Assembly: GCA_030323885.1 (NCBI GenBank)
Contig: CM059186.1
Location: 23,579,849-23,643,848 of the forward strand
DNA from: Branchipolynoe longqiensis
Taxonomy: Eukaryota; Annelida; Polychaeta; Phyllodocida; Polynoidae
Direction: 5' to 3'
DNA: 64,000 nucleotides
This document shows, in pieces, positions 33,501 through 39,899 of the stretch. The notes beneath the pieces were generated by a model. It did not search any database and was not told where the DNA came from. It was given only the letters and a program-made list of their open reading frames with translations. The first letter of the stretch is position 1; each line of letters begins with the position of its first letter. A program made the translations under genes and the position numbers.

Positions 33501-36333
33501 CTCCGGTAAGTGGGTCATCGACAAATAAAGGAACACCATGAAAAAGTCTGCTCAGTGCACGTTCGCGAGTGACGGAAGTCATCAGCAGCGAGTCCAGTTT
33601 TGATGTCAGTTGTTCCTCCTTTTTGTTCTGCTCCAGCATAAGTCGCCTGTAGTAACCCTTCAGCCGTTCAACTTCGAACTCTTGCTCCTTCATCGCCAGT
33701 ACCTCATCTGGCATGGCATTTGCCTCAATTTGTGCTTCCATCTCTCGCAATTTCTCTTTTGATTTACCCTGGCACATTGGAACTCCATCATTGACACCGT
33801 CATTTTGTCTCACACTGACTGGTTGTGTTCTAGCTACTGGAGATAATACAGCTTGCGCACCATCAGTTTCCTTCTCTGTTTTCTCCACCACCAGGTTTGT
33901 TATATCATCTAGGATGTCCTTCCTTGACCGCTCAGATGCAGTTTTCATCATTGAGTGCTTGAGCAGTAGCTCAGCCATGGCGCCAGCTTCATTTTTAAAG
34001 TTTATGCAGTTATCACGGATCGTCACTGAGACCATTTTGTGGCTCTGTTCCCGCATGCGCATTGATGTCAGTGCTAGGGCTTGCTCACTTACGTCAACAG
34101 TTTGCACACCAATCAGCCCATTATCAATGATGTACTTGGACCCATAAGGTTGATTTTCAATGCTATTGGAAGGGAGAAAATGGACACTACTAGTTGTCTT
34201 GATTGACCGTTGTGCCTGAATAGGCTGATTTAATGACATAAGCGCTTCTGTGCTTCGGCCAAATATTTTTCGTGGCTTTGGAGGCGGTTTGGTATAATGT
34301 GTCAGATTTTGGGTTGAGGGTATAGGTGCACTGAGCTGAGCTTTTCCAAGGGCAAAATTAAGCAGGCCAGATAGCGGAGCCAGCGCAGTGCTCTCTACCT
34401 GCTGCCCCGATGGTGCTGAGGATGATGATGATAATGCTGATGATATTGATAATGATGATGCTGATGATAGTGATAATGATGATGCTGATAATGATGATGC
34501 GGACACATCTATGCCTGACTGACTTTTCAGCTGTGACACCTTGCTTGCCATTGTTACCACCTTGGTAAGTATCAGTTCACCTTTGTGATTGATTACGCCT
34601 TTACTCATCAGAGAGACTGGAGCATTTACAGCTGCTGGCTTCAATCCTTTTGGGCTGGAGATGGTGACATCTTCGCTGCATTTCAATTGATCAGGGTTCA
34701 CTTTAATCATCTTAGCAGGAGGCTTTCTAGCTGAGACAAGCGGCCGTACATCACTTACAACAGGGCTGATGCTGATGACTTCCTTTGTCTTGAGGCCATC
34801 AGCTGTATCGATCAGTTGCACCTGTTTGATAAGTTGTGTCTTGCTTTTCGCTAACTTCTTCAACTGCATAACAGGCAGTTGTGTTTTAGAAGCTGAGTCA
34901 ATCTGAATAGCTGTATTAATGCCAGTCATTGCGAGGCCACCGGAAACAGTAGACACATTGACCATAGGCATTGACATGGCAACGCCTGGCTTTATTGATT
35001 CAGAAACTTGTATTGGAAAGCCAACTGGCAGATATGTAACATTTCCCACTTTAATAGGTGTGCGAATCGGCTCACTGGACCCTGTGCTGAGCTGTACGGG
35101 TGCTCCTAAATGCAAACCATCAGCAGCGGATGCACTGGTGATGCTGACCGCAGCGGATGCAGACATCATAGGCGGAGGAAGTTGAAAACTAGACAATCGT
35201 GACGTGTTTGTAAGTGTCTGAGAAATGGGTGTTGAGAAAACTGGAGCAGACTGTGAGGCTAGAGCAGTTGTGAATGATGTGGAAGTGAACTGGCTGGCCA
35301 TGGACGGATTGTCAGGGAGGAGTGAGCAGTAAGATACTGGGGGCGATTTCGCAGCCGGGACCATTCTTACAGATGCATTGATGGAAGTAGTGTTTGGGGT
35401 GCTAATTTGTCTCACGAGAATGCCAGTCATGGGGTTCTGCTGCTGGTAAGAAGCGGCAGACGTCGCTGTCATTTTGGGCATCACTGTAATTGACCGTGGG
35501 CCCTGAAATGAGAATGTGCATGGCTGGTTTGGTCTAAGAATTGCTGTTTGCGGTGTGGCTCCGCGTGTTCTGGGTCCACGCCCCTGGTTTATCAGCCGTG
35601 CAGCTCCACGCATCCGAACTCCTCGCCCTGGGTTAACCGGTGCCGTGGTTCTAGGCCCTACAGGAATCAGCAGTGGTTTCAGGTTGGGACTATCTGGGAA
35701 GGACAACTCCACCATACTTGGATCAGTCACTGAGTGTTTCATAAGGTAGCGTCCTGCAGGAAGATCCGGTGGTAACGTGATTGTAAGAGGGATTCCTACC
35801 TTAGGGTTGCCACCGACCTGGGCCAAAGATGGTTGTACAGGTAACGTTCTTCCATAGCCAAGCTTCGCTGACGAAATGGTCTTGTTTCCAGCAGCAGCAG
35901 GTCCAGGACTAGCTGACTGGTTTGATGCCTGTGGAAGTAGTATACTGGTTGTGGCATATGGGGAAGATGGATATTCTTCGAAATCTGTCACACAGACAGT
36001 GGTAGTTGTTGGATCAGAAAGAAAGTCTGTTACGATATGGTTTGATTCCTGTGGAGCTGGTACTGTGTTGGTATTCAGTATCTCATTAATATCTATGTCA
36101 GTTACAGAACCTGAGGTGTTAACGATACTAAGCAGGTCGTCCTCACTAATAGTGACAACATCCTTATCTTCTGGCGCCTGACATTGTGAATCAATCAGTA
36201 ATTGTAGTCGAGCCAGCTGCTCAGGTAGGAGCGTGTATCGTCCGTCAAGAATCTGACACACAATGTCATCCTGTCCCCTGACTGCTTCGTTGTCCATTGG
36301 CATCAACAGAGACATGTCGATGTCGTCCGCCAT
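15204..36333 (-). CDS. Large C2H2 zinc-finger protein, eight coding exons, 1679 residues
   Basis: I do not recognise a named family. Eight exons joined by GT-AG introns total 5040 nt and keep one frame to a TAG stop, which strongly supports the model. The first exon holds 1232 residues: an acidic N-terminus (MADDIDMSLLMPMD), a long Ser/Thr/Pro-rich region, an RG-containing patch at about 237-265, a poly-Ser stretch near 610-640, a charged helical segment at about 860-925 (probable coiled coil) and a C2H2 cluster from about 948. Exons 2-3 and 5-6 add C-x2-C fingers, some split by introns. The tail is acidic, with SUMO-type IKLE and VKEE motifs and a basic KRR...KRRR nuclear signal. It is probably a nuclear DNA-binding regulator. 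A CTTACAG acceptor two bases before the ATG implies an upstream non-coding exon. Confidence 0.88.
15628..15930 (-). repeat. hAT-like MITE copy (CCTTGAAAAGCC family), reversed
   Basis: The left end reads CAGGGTCCGTACGTACACAT. Blocks TTCAAGACTATTTTCATTTG and CAGTGGAGACAGCTTAATGG are the complement of the family core, and the right end has TCCCTACAGACC. It lies in intron 7 of the zinc-finger gene. Confidence 0.7.
16580..16855 (-). CDS. Zinc-finger gene, exon 7
   Basis: Encodes an acidic, Glu/Leu-rich segment (EELLVEHVDEQQLELLDQEL) between two psi-K-x-E motifs, IKLE and VKEE. The start after GACGACAG is chosen because it alone gives the right phase; its pyrimidine tract is poor. A TTAA MITE begins about 60 bp upstream in the intron. 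The donor is GTAAGC. Confidence 0.82.
16915..17253 (+). mobile_element. TTAA MITE copy in intron 6
   Basis: Left end TTGCATAGTCCGATCATTTT; right end TTCATCGGACTATGCAGCCAG then CTTTAA. The internal family blocks are conserved. The left TTAA is lost and the right terminal repeat carries a 4-bp duplication (CAGCCAGC). Confidence 0.8.
17254..17691. other. Intron sequence, nothing recognised
   Basis: AT-rich part of intron 6 of the zinc-finger gene, without identifiable repeat or coding signal. Confidence 0.5.
17692..18183 (+). repeat. SINE copy interrupted by a 143-bp palindromic MITE
   Basis: The head GCAGTGGCCGAATCGGTAGA and core GTCAAATCAATGACTTATAA lead to CTTCCTAGCCTG. The SINE then resumes with CTGGTGCTCACCATTAATAG after the insertion at 17819-17961, and runs to the usual tail TTACCTTAGATGTTGCCAGG. 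Confidence 0.8.
17819..17961. mobile_element. Short palindromic MITE nested in a SINE (Harbinger-like ends)
   Basis: Terminal inverted repeats GGGCCCGTATGCATGACGCG and CGCGTCATGCATACGGGCCC bound a 143-bp element. CTG flanks both sides, consistent with a 3-bp target duplication. GGGCCCGTAT-type ends recall PIF/Harbinger MITEs. The assignment is by resemblance only. Confidence 0.75.
18186..18350 (-). repeat. SINE tail fragment
   Basis: Reversed tail: TATGTCCTAGAAACATCTAG, GGGTACCGACTTGTGTCAGT, ATGACCCGATATCCCACTCA. It lies back to back with the preceding SINE copy. Confidence 0.7.
18540..18862 (-). repeat. SINE copy, nearly full-length
   Basis: Reversed order: tail GTTGAGTTTTACGTCCTGGC, body GATATCCCACTCGGTCACAT, core TTGTATAATTG/CATTGGTTTGACTCGACC, and a tRNA-like head reaching TCGGCCACTGTGCC. 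It ends about 85 bp from exon 6 of the zinc-finger gene. Confidence 0.75.
18949..19069 (-). CDS. Zinc-finger gene, exon 6
   Basis: Begins VKIHISNLHN, supplying the histidines for the finger begun in exon 5. It is followed by a Lys-rich linker ending RVFPN. The acceptor is CATCTAG and the donor GTGAGTC. Confidence 0.85.
19150..19440 (+). repeat. Mollusc-type SINE body and tail
   Basis: Blocks GTGGTCCACAACTGGTTCAT, TGTGCTGTCCTGTCTGTGGG, AAAGTGCATTTAAAAGACCA and GGTAGCAGGTTTCC, ending AATCAATGTGCTCTAGAAGC and TAAATAAAACAAGCTTT, match from memory a repeat common in mollusc genomes. The tRNA-like head is absent. This is the best taxonomic hint in the window. It lies in intron 5 of the zinc-finger gene. 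Confidence 0.65.
19715..19893 (-). CDS. Zinc-finger gene, exon 5
   Basis: Carries a full finger (YRCRLCLYKC with MARHVKYMH) and the cysteine half of the next (HSCPFCGYSN). The acceptor is ACTACAG and the donor GTAGCG, a weaker but usable site. It ends in phase 0. Confidence 0.88.
19940..20100. repeat. Two opposed SINE tail fragments
   Basis: A forward tail (CGTCCTGATATGACCTTAGA) at 19945-19997 is followed by a reversed one (CATCTTAGGTTGTATCAGAA, CTTTATAGTGCTGCC) at 20007-20080. Confidence 0.6.
20310..21027. mobile_element. TTAA-flanked TIR element, 718 bp
   Basis: TTAA at 20310-20313 and 21024-21027 enclose perfect 17-bp inverted ends GGGGAGACATGGGTGAT and ATCACCCATGTCTCCCC. A TTAA target is typical of piggyBac and Kolobok transposons. 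There is no transposase frame, so it is non-autonomous. Its right TTAA is shared with the next MITE. Confidence 0.85.
21024..21378 (-). mobile_element. TTAA MITE, full copy
   Basis: TTAA, then AGCTGCATAGTCCGATG at the left and CATCGGACTATGCAACTT then TTAA at the right. It runs in the opposite internal orientation to the copy at 2065 and starts on the TTAA that ends the 718-bp element. Confidence 0.85.
21655..21750 (+). repeat. SINE tail fragment
   Basis: GGGCAGCACTATAAAGCCAT and ACAAGTCGCTACCGGTTCTG, then GATATAACCTAAGATGA, follow the order of the family tail. Confidence 0.6.
21831..22164 (-). mobile_element. TTAA MITE copy
   Basis: Left AAGCTGCATAGTCCGATGAA; right CATCGGACTATCCAACTT then TTAA. 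The left TTAA is degraded. Internal blocks CACTTATTAAGCATTTG and GCGTGCCAAAACTAATTT are conserved. Confidence 0.8.
22195..22500 (-). repeat. SINE copy
   Basis: Reversed tail (GTTGGAGTTTTACATCCTGG), body and core (TATCGATTTTATAAGTCATT, GGTTTGACTCAACC), ending in a tRNA-like head at TCGGCCACTGTG. It stops about 40 bp from exon 4 of the zinc-finger gene. Confidence 0.75.
22541..22677 (-). CDS. Zinc-finger gene, exon 4
   Basis: Encodes an acidic linker (RAGEERFENEMNVGSNLPDE, LEDVNEQDDDAG) with no finger. The acceptor follows TCTATTTTCAG and the donor is GTACCAG. The phase joins exon 3 and exon 5 without a shift. Confidence 0.85.
22892..23186 (+). mobile_element. TTAA MITE copy, ends degraded
   Basis: Lacks the first bases of the left end (starts CCGATGATTTTGAGTTTC) and has lost part of the centre and right terminal repeat (ends GGATGCAGCTTTAA). 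Confidence 0.75.
23200..23550. mobile_element. hAT-like MITE (AGGGATGAAAG family), first copy
   Basis: CAAGGATGAAAGTGGTCTCC at the left and GATCTTTCATCCCGG at the right. Interior AGAATCGCAGAAAAATGCCG and GGAAGTCAGGTTTCAAC match the copy at 25434. A third left end, CAGGGATGAAAGTGG, occurs alone at about 22754. Confidence 0.7.
23589..23767 (-). CDS. Zinc-finger gene, exon 3
   Basis: Begins AVNHAIETHG, giving the two histidines that complete the finger begun in exon 2. It continues into a basic segment (RMAKRVRKLHIKYMYV) and an acidic one (EPHDEDGELS). The acceptor is CCTTCAG and the donor GTGAGT, ending in phase 2. Confidence 0.88.
23855..24500 (-). repeat. Two adjacent degenerate SINE copies, first cut by a TIR element arm
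   Basis: Reversed SINE tails occur at about 23885-24075 (GGTCATATCAAGACGGGTAC) and 24290-24490 (ATCAGGACGGGTACCGACTT). The DNA between contains the left arm of an inverted-repeat element. Confidence 0.6.
24118..24892. mobile_element. Inverted-repeat element related to the one at 14430-15193
   Basis: Left arm ACCACATATTTGGTGTCCAT / GTTGCGATGGACATAATTCA (24137-24175) is the complement of 24815-24855. The arms also share GTCAAATAATTATTGCCTCT. The right terminus TTCAGAGAATGACCC resembles the 14430 element's TTCTGAGAACGACCC. The section at 24505-24740 is homologous to 14640-14760 in reverse. Confidence 0.65.
25434..25747. mobile_element. hAT-like MITE with 8-bp flanking repeat
   Basis: Ends CAGGGATGAAAG and CTTTCATCCCTG. 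The octamer TGGTTTCT immediately precedes the left end and also overlaps the last two bases of the right end. An 8-bp target duplication and CAGGG ends are hAT traits. It contains a minisatellite. Confidence 0.75.
25545..25700 (+). repeat. Minisatellite, about four units of 45-58 bp
   Basis: The core TATACACTGATAGTG / TATACGCTGATAGTG recurs near 25552, 25597, 25640 and 25677, each followed by a variable segment ending in a TATTAGTA word. Confidence 0.65.
25946..26080 (-). CDS. Zinc-finger gene, exon 2
   Basis: 45 codons in phase 0. It has a complete finger (FLCLKCREQ with KKHIKSRH) and the start of a second (YSCVSCRAKFVMKQA). The acceptor is GCGCCAG and the donor GTGAGT. Confidence 0.9.
26226..26445 (+). 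repeat. SINE copy with the alternative tail
   Basis: A good head (GATGGCCGAATGAGTTAGAG, then GAATCGAACCC) and core, but after ATTAGGATAGGGCAAGGAAC it switches to AGTGGAATGAGGAAGACCAA and ends AACAACTAATGTACCAAC. The same tail occurs at 40590-40670. Confidence 0.75.
26612..27000 (+). repeat. Two tandem units with inverted GATGTTGGCGTC ends, next to the DIRS element
   Basis: Each unit of about 190 bp starts GATGTTGGCGTCA (26619 and 26817) and ends GTTCGACGCCAACATCCAAT. The internal text (TAGAAACAAAT, ACCTTTACATTCAGGATAAA) is nearly identical. The ends are inverted repeats of each other, so each unit looks like a small TIR element duplicated in tandem. Confidence 0.7.
27001..27031. repeat. DIRS inverted terminal repeat, 3' side
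   Basis: Begins GGGAGAGATAAGCACATCCG. It matches the complement of 32120-32150 at 30 of 31 bases. Confidence 0.9.
27113..27180. repeat. Hairpins in the DIRS 3' non-coding region
   Basis: CTAGACGTGG and CCCACGTCTAG face each other across a G/C-rich spacer. A second small hairpin, GCCGAGG / CCTCGGC, follows at 27156. They lie between the recombinase ORF and the terminal repeat; a role in transcript ending or folding is possible but unproven. Confidence 0.5.
27229..27273. repeat. DIRS internal complementary region
   Basis: 45 bp starting TTTTACCTCGGTATATAGCC are the exact complement of 32145-32189 at the element's 5' end and stop at GGGAGA, where the terminal repeat begins. In DIRS elements such a region is thought to template completion of a circular intermediate. 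Confidence 0.85.
27401..28512 (-). pseudogene. DIRS tyrosine recombinase (YR), broken by frameshifts
   Basis: Three open frames read one after another: 28512-28081 (N-terminal core-binding part, WRKGTVKMYTTYLKKWGVYC and CRFFRMLEQDGLGYGANN), a short piece to about 27975, and 28045-27401 (catalytic part). Catalytic residues are visible: the first Arg in TGHRGQT, His-x-x-Arg in HSTRGAM, His/Trp in HAGWKTE, and a Tyr in RHYNK. The last ORF is open for 214 codons. The breaks near 28090 and 28000 are small indels. The enzyme would recombine a circular DNA copy into the genome without strand degradation. Confidence 0.85.
28362..28940 (-). pseudogene. DIRS post-RNase H domain
   Basis: Continues the RT/RNase H protein one frame over after an indel near 28915. 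It has the end of RNase H (SHIPGLQNVLADKKSR) and then PTVDLFASRNN, VSWHPEPFAW, FPPFNLI and LIVPEWDTQPW, a block conserved after RNase H in DIRS polyproteins. Some DIRS elements are described with a Dam-like methyltransferase here; I see no clear catalytic motif, so I leave the function open. Confidence 0.7.
28906..30354 (-). CDS. DIRS reverse transcriptase and RNase H, open for 482 codons
   Basis: RT motifs in order: VFSRPKPNGEIRMILDLTKL, ASVDLRDAYYTV (catalytic Asp), FTCMPNGLACAPRLFTKLL, and PYIDDSFIM (the YIDD active site). RNase H follows with VVTTDASLQGWGAH, NVLELRAIYLGL and LLTDNTTAMAY, keeping Asp-Glu-Asp. The ORF overlaps the end of the gag-like ORF in another frame. The RT part is intact, though the element as a whole is frameshifted, so activity in trans cannot be excluded. 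Confidence 0.88.
   Translation of the reverse strand: MEREPRVQKGVYTQTPVPTARSQVESTTQTSTLNTVSEETQTYVSTFKAGNVLNCLDNWCNITNDSEILEIVKGVQIPFTDIPKQKRVPFPYKFNAEEKLQIDFQVSLFETKRIIERVHNTEGQFISNVFSRPKPNGEIRMILDLTKLNESVTYKHFKMFSLETARDLITPEAWLASVDLRDAYYTVSICKEHRKFLRFIWDGTLFQFTCMPNGLACAPRLFTKLLKPVFAVMGRIGHTMFPYIDDSFIMAESFDKCQTAVTDLCALLTDLGFYIHNKKSVFVPNKELKCLGFLINTKAMTVSLTEQKLQKFHDTASQLLDISRPKIRQVAVLIGIMVSYARAVLYGAAHIKSLEIDKNRALARKQGNFERPMNISRDGCKDIFWWIDNIDNSPNPIRMGQPNTVVTTDASLQGWGAHRNDVATGDRWLDNEKSDHINVLELRAIYLGLLSLIKIPKKTVQLLTDNTTAMAYVRNMGGTKSK
30282..31464 (-). pseudogene. DIRS gag-like protein, one frameshift
   Basis: The first frame (31464-30700) starts with the likely initiator MATKRNKVPPAAAEG, passes a Pro-rich stretch and an acidic/Lys-rich low-complexity region (KKNKKKKKKDSSSDDSNDSS), and ends in LSDERRRYENALCTIHRAVL. 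The second frame (to 30282) continues from about 30702 with KSVTTDAGKEVARSKK and a long Arg/Gly-rich tail (RRPRSDFRFRRGGRPGRGG). RG-rich tails in gag proteins bind RNA. A one-base indel near 30702 best joins them. Confidence 0.75.
32120..32190. repeat. DIRS inverted terminal repeat and outer extension, 5' side
   Basis: The inverted repeat ends TGCTTATCTCTCCC at 32150. The extension TAGCCTGCGGCTAGCCTGAG to about 32189 is what the internal complementary region copies. An (AT)n run follows. Confidence 0.85.
32191..32637. other. Intron 1, donor side of the zinc-finger gene
   Basis: AT-rich, with three degenerate direct repeats of an AAGCTTACA...GACTCTCCC type (about 32346, 32406, 32484) and a C-run at 32572. 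No coding signal. Confidence 0.5.
32638..36333 (-). CDS. Zinc-finger gene, coding exon 1 (1232 codons)
   Basis: Starts at ATGGCGGACGACATC and ends GATAAG before the donor GTGAGT. Order within the exon: N-terminal acidic segment, hydrophobic/Ser-Thr/Gln-rich activation-like region, poly-Ser encoded by a GAT/GCT-type repeat at about 34418-34505 (plus strand), then cysteine pairs FCCYLC, YMCGYC, FACKEC, YSCGDC, FSCTLC, VYCKRC and FVCYSC. The exon is uninterrupted for 3.7 kb, while the surrounding DNA is dense in transposons. Confidence 0.92.
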
Positions 36334-36359
36334 GTCTGTAAGTGTAAGTCAATTCAGAC

Positions 36360-36504
36360 CCAACAGATTCTATTAAATTGCTTAGAATCCTATTATATGC
36401 AGCAACACATGAAAGGTTTCTCAATATCTATGTTGAATATATAAGATCAAATCTAGGTCTGTGTTTTGGTTTTGAAACTTTCCTCAAAGTATGGAACTTT
36501 AATG
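36360..36504 (+). repeat. Degenerate TTAA MITE piece upstream of the zinc-finger start codon
   Basis: ATTCTATTAAATTGCTTAGA, ATCTATGTTGAATATATAAG, ATCAAATCTAGGTC and GGTTTTGAAACTTT are family blocks. The terminal repeat is unrecognisable. Confidence 0.5.
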
Positions 36505-37784
36505 CATTTTAGTTTCGCATCACGTTCAACTTAAAATGGTGAAAGTAGGGCTCGTACACGACTGAAGATTTAATAATCAAAGCTATACAACTTTCAAGAC
36601 TTTTCAAGGCCATTTGATGACGATTTTAACGTTTAGTAGGTTCTGAGTAAAATGCCAGGATACATTAGGCCTACTACTATGTGCCATGTATCTTATATAA
36701 GCTAATATTCTCTTTGACAAAGTTGTTCCCAAATAAATTAAGTGTAGGCCCTATTAACTAGGTCTGTGGTACATGGGTGGCCACAGAGAACCCATGCAGA
36801 GGGAGCGGTACCACCATGGAGTGATGCAATGAGTGGGGAGTGTGGAACAGCCAATTTAATTCAGACCAAACTTTTATGGACCAAATAGTTAATTCAAGAC
36901 TTTTCAAGGTTATTTTGTCAAATTCAATGGCCTTGAATCAGATCAAATGAAACTCAGGGTATTAGAACATTTTGAAGGTCTATACGAACCCGGTGAAATA
37001 TGCATCCATTTAAACTTTTAGCTGAGAAATTATAAAATATTCCGACCACTACACTGTTTGAAACTCCACGTACGGTAAAAACAGCATTGATTCAATACCT
37101 TCCGATATTCATCTAACTTGAGATTCCTTTGTTGTTGTCTTCAATTTGCAGATCTGAGTGAAGTCATCTCGGTGTGACCTTTAACGTACAGGGGAATGCA
37201 TCAAGAGAACATTGATTCCGCCAAGTTCTGTTAAAATGTACTAAATACCGTGGAGAAGTTAAATACATCAGAAGGTTCATCCTGTACTGACACTTGACAC
37301 TTAACCCCATCCTTGTTATGATCTAAATGTGTATTCCTTCACCTCAAGCTATATTTGCAATCACCGGCATAGGCCTGTATAGTAGGACCTTTCTTCCTGC
37401 ATGCTCCCGGTGGAGAATTGTGGTAGTCGAAATAGAGATTTATAATCTTCCACTTGCTGTCTAGTCGAGCCTCAAAAGTTAAAAAATTTGGTGAGCACAG
37501 TGTTCTCTTTTAAACTCTTCCAAGGTTGTACTAGACAGTTACTGAATCAGTATTTACCCATGCCTCTGTTTGAACCACTCGTATGCAAGTTGTACTTGTG
37601 GCCACCAAAGTAAATAACCCCTAACAAAAAAAGCATTGGTTTGAAATAACCTTATATTAGCAGTCTAGTTAGATTTTTTTTTTTAAAGCTGTATGTAAGG
37701 AATTTGTATGCATTTATTGTATCACCTCAGTTTATTGTAAATATACCTTGAAGAGAATTAAAAGAAAAGAAATGAATTGATTGA
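36505..37784. other. Probable 5' intron of the zinc-finger gene; fragments only
   Basis: CCTTGAA-family pieces occur at 36590-36618 (TTTCAAGACTTTTCAAGGCC) and 36868-36960. The rest is AT-rich with no recognised exon. Confidence 0.45.
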
Positions 37785-38086
37785 AAACACTTATCTAGAT
37801 TTGAACCTACATATCTAACTCAGATACTGGTGCACTTATTTTGCTGTTACATAGAAGGATGTACTAAGTCAAGTTGATAGAACATGTTACAACTGAAGCC
37901 AATTGGGTCAGTTTAGCAAGCATCCCAAAATTAATTTTCATCGTTATTCTTCAAATATCTCCCAAGTTAGTAATTAAAAATCAAAGTTACTTCAAATTAA
38001 AGTATGGTTATAATGATCAACCTAATATTTTTATCTCAGAAAATGAGAGAAACTGAAAACCATCGAACTATGCAACTTTATAATTG
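37785..38086 (-). mobile_element. TTAA MITE copy, left end lost
   Basis: Family blocks from AACACTTATCTAGATTTGAA to CATCGAACTATGCAACTTTA. The right TTAA is mutated to TATAA. Confidence 0.7.
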
Positions 38087-38222
38087 TTTAAAAAACTAAG
38101 ATAATTGTATCATCTTATGGAAGTTACAGCAGTTATAACAAACACACTATTATTTTAAAATAACTATATTAGGTTCATAATCATAGTTATAAGACACTTT
38201 AATTGAGGTTGAATTTATTTTA

Positions 38223-38456
38223 TTTTAAAGGTCTAATTTTAGAGGTATTTCAAGTGAAACCATGTTGAATTAATTATTGTGTACACATCGAAATTATGAA
38301 CATAGTGATAGTCATGACATGAGTGTTGTTTATCCGTTCTCGACTAGAGCACAGCCACGGGAACACCAAATGCAATAATCATATATTAGGATCAAATCTA
38401 GGTAAGTGATTTTGTTTTGAAGTTTGAAGCGGTCATCGGATCATGCGGCTTTAATC
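38223..38456 (+). mobile_element. TTAA MITE copy, left end lost
   Basis: Starts within the family (AGGTCTAATTTTAGAGGTAT) and ends CATCGGATCATGCGGCTTTAA. It follows the previous copy in the opposite internal orientation. Confidence 0.65.
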
Positions 38457-39740
38457 TATTCAAACCACAGGTACCCACTCCACCCACTCGAATATTCGTT
38501 TCTACAGTTCTTAGCTGCTGTAATTCTAGCAGATGTCAAAACGACGCCGCCGCGGCCAAGCATAACGAAGTCTCAGAGAAGCCAGTGTCACTGTCTAGGT
38601 AGTGTAGGTGGAGCGGGCCGAAGCCTGACAGTCTAAAAATGCAGCGAGATCATTACGACTATCAGTTATTCATGCAGCCATTAGAAAACGAAAACTACGC
38701 ACATGGTAAACCTCAACACAACACAACAATAAATTATGTAAAGTCAGAAGGCGTTTGCAACAAACACAATTTAAACTAATAGTTGAACTGATAGTATGAC
38801 GAACCTCCCAAATATAATCACGGCCTGGTGGCCTTGCTCTTGGCCAATCACAGTAGCGGTGGGCTGCATCATTTGCGTCCACCATTTCTCGGCGGCAAAA
38901 GACGCAACCAAATGTTGTCCATAAGCGACTGTTGCAGGCTATTTTTGCGTGTGGGGCAAACGACTCTAGTTCTGTTGTACAGTACATATTGTCTTGCAAT
39001 TACAGGATGCAGTTATATATTTCACACACTTAAAACGGCTGACTTACTTTCCAAGACGAAGCGCACTGGTACTTTGGTGTCTCAGGTATATTTCGGTATA
39101 AATAGTCGCTGGTCCTCAGCACATGTATTCTATAGATCTATGAAATTGACGAAGCACCAGCGAAACACGTGGGTATACAGCGAACGCCATCTAGTGCTTG
39201 TTTCGGTGCATGTTAATATTTCTTTCATCAAACATCAATCCTGTCAAAATAAAAAAGCGTTTCTAACTGTCTTCTAATTTGTGTAAAAGGAAAACAGACG
39301 CATATACTTTGCCAATTCGACAGGAAGAAGTTAAAAAGAGATTATCCGATGTTAAAGCGTACTCTTTCGCTAAGTGGCAGCACTGTCGACTGTTGTTTTT
39401 GAGTGTGGTTGGGTTGAAGCCATACGCAATAAGTTCACCAAAGCACATAAGTCTACGAAACATCTAGTTACTCCCGCACCCCTGTTCCTGAAACAAGACT
39501 GCTGAACAACAGAATAAAAAAAGGGTCAGGAGACTGGGTAAAGGAAATAACAAAATAAATTCTTCACATGTGTATCTGTTTCTATTTACCAACTACTTTT
39601 GAGAGGTTTCTGTGGCTGCCAGGTCCAATGATGTATTTCTTTGTTTTCGGGGGTGTTTTTTCCCCCGTTCCATACCAATTTCTCAACTTTCACCAACAGT
39701 AGATGAATACTGTGCATTGGAACCACTACTTGCTAGTTAT
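38457..39740. other. Likely promoter-side region of the zinc-finger gene; no coding exon seen
   Basis: The DNA is richer in CpG than its flanks around 38525-38620 (ACGACGCCGCCGCGGCCAAG). On the minus strand GGAAA is followed by the strong donor GTAAGT (exon end at 39048). That could be a non-coding first exon joining the CTTACAG acceptor next to the ATG. No protein or known promoter element is certain. A 149-codon plus-strand frame at 38828 looks random. Confidence 0.35.
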
Positions 39741-39747
39741 TTTGGCG

Positions 39748-39838
39748 TTCTCTGTGGCGGAGTGGTTAGAGTGTTAGACTTTTTTCTAGGTCAGACCCCT
39801 AATCTGAGGGTCGGCGGTTCGATTCCCTGTGCCCTCAG
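39748..39838 (+). repeat. tRNA-like SINE head (not a functional tRNA)
   Basis: A-box TGGCGGAGTGGTTAGAG and a perfect B-box GGTTCGATTCC are present, as in a Leu/Ser-type tRNA. The T-stem does not pair (GGCGG against CCCTG). It runs directly into LINE sequence, so it is best read as a SINE or LINE-associated pol III promoter. Confidence 0.6.
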
Positions 39839-39899
39839 CTCTGCCAATTTGGATTTCCACCGCTGTGTATAACTTACAGCGTCATCAAAGGCTGGTTGC

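Noticed and set aside
38828..39277. 149-codon plus-strand open frame upstream of the zinc-finger gene
   Set aside because: No domain, splice pattern or composition typical of the coding exons here.
39748..39838. Possible tRNA gene
   Set aside because: A- and B-boxes are good, but the T-stem does not pair and no acceptor stem forms, so it is treated as a SINE-type head.
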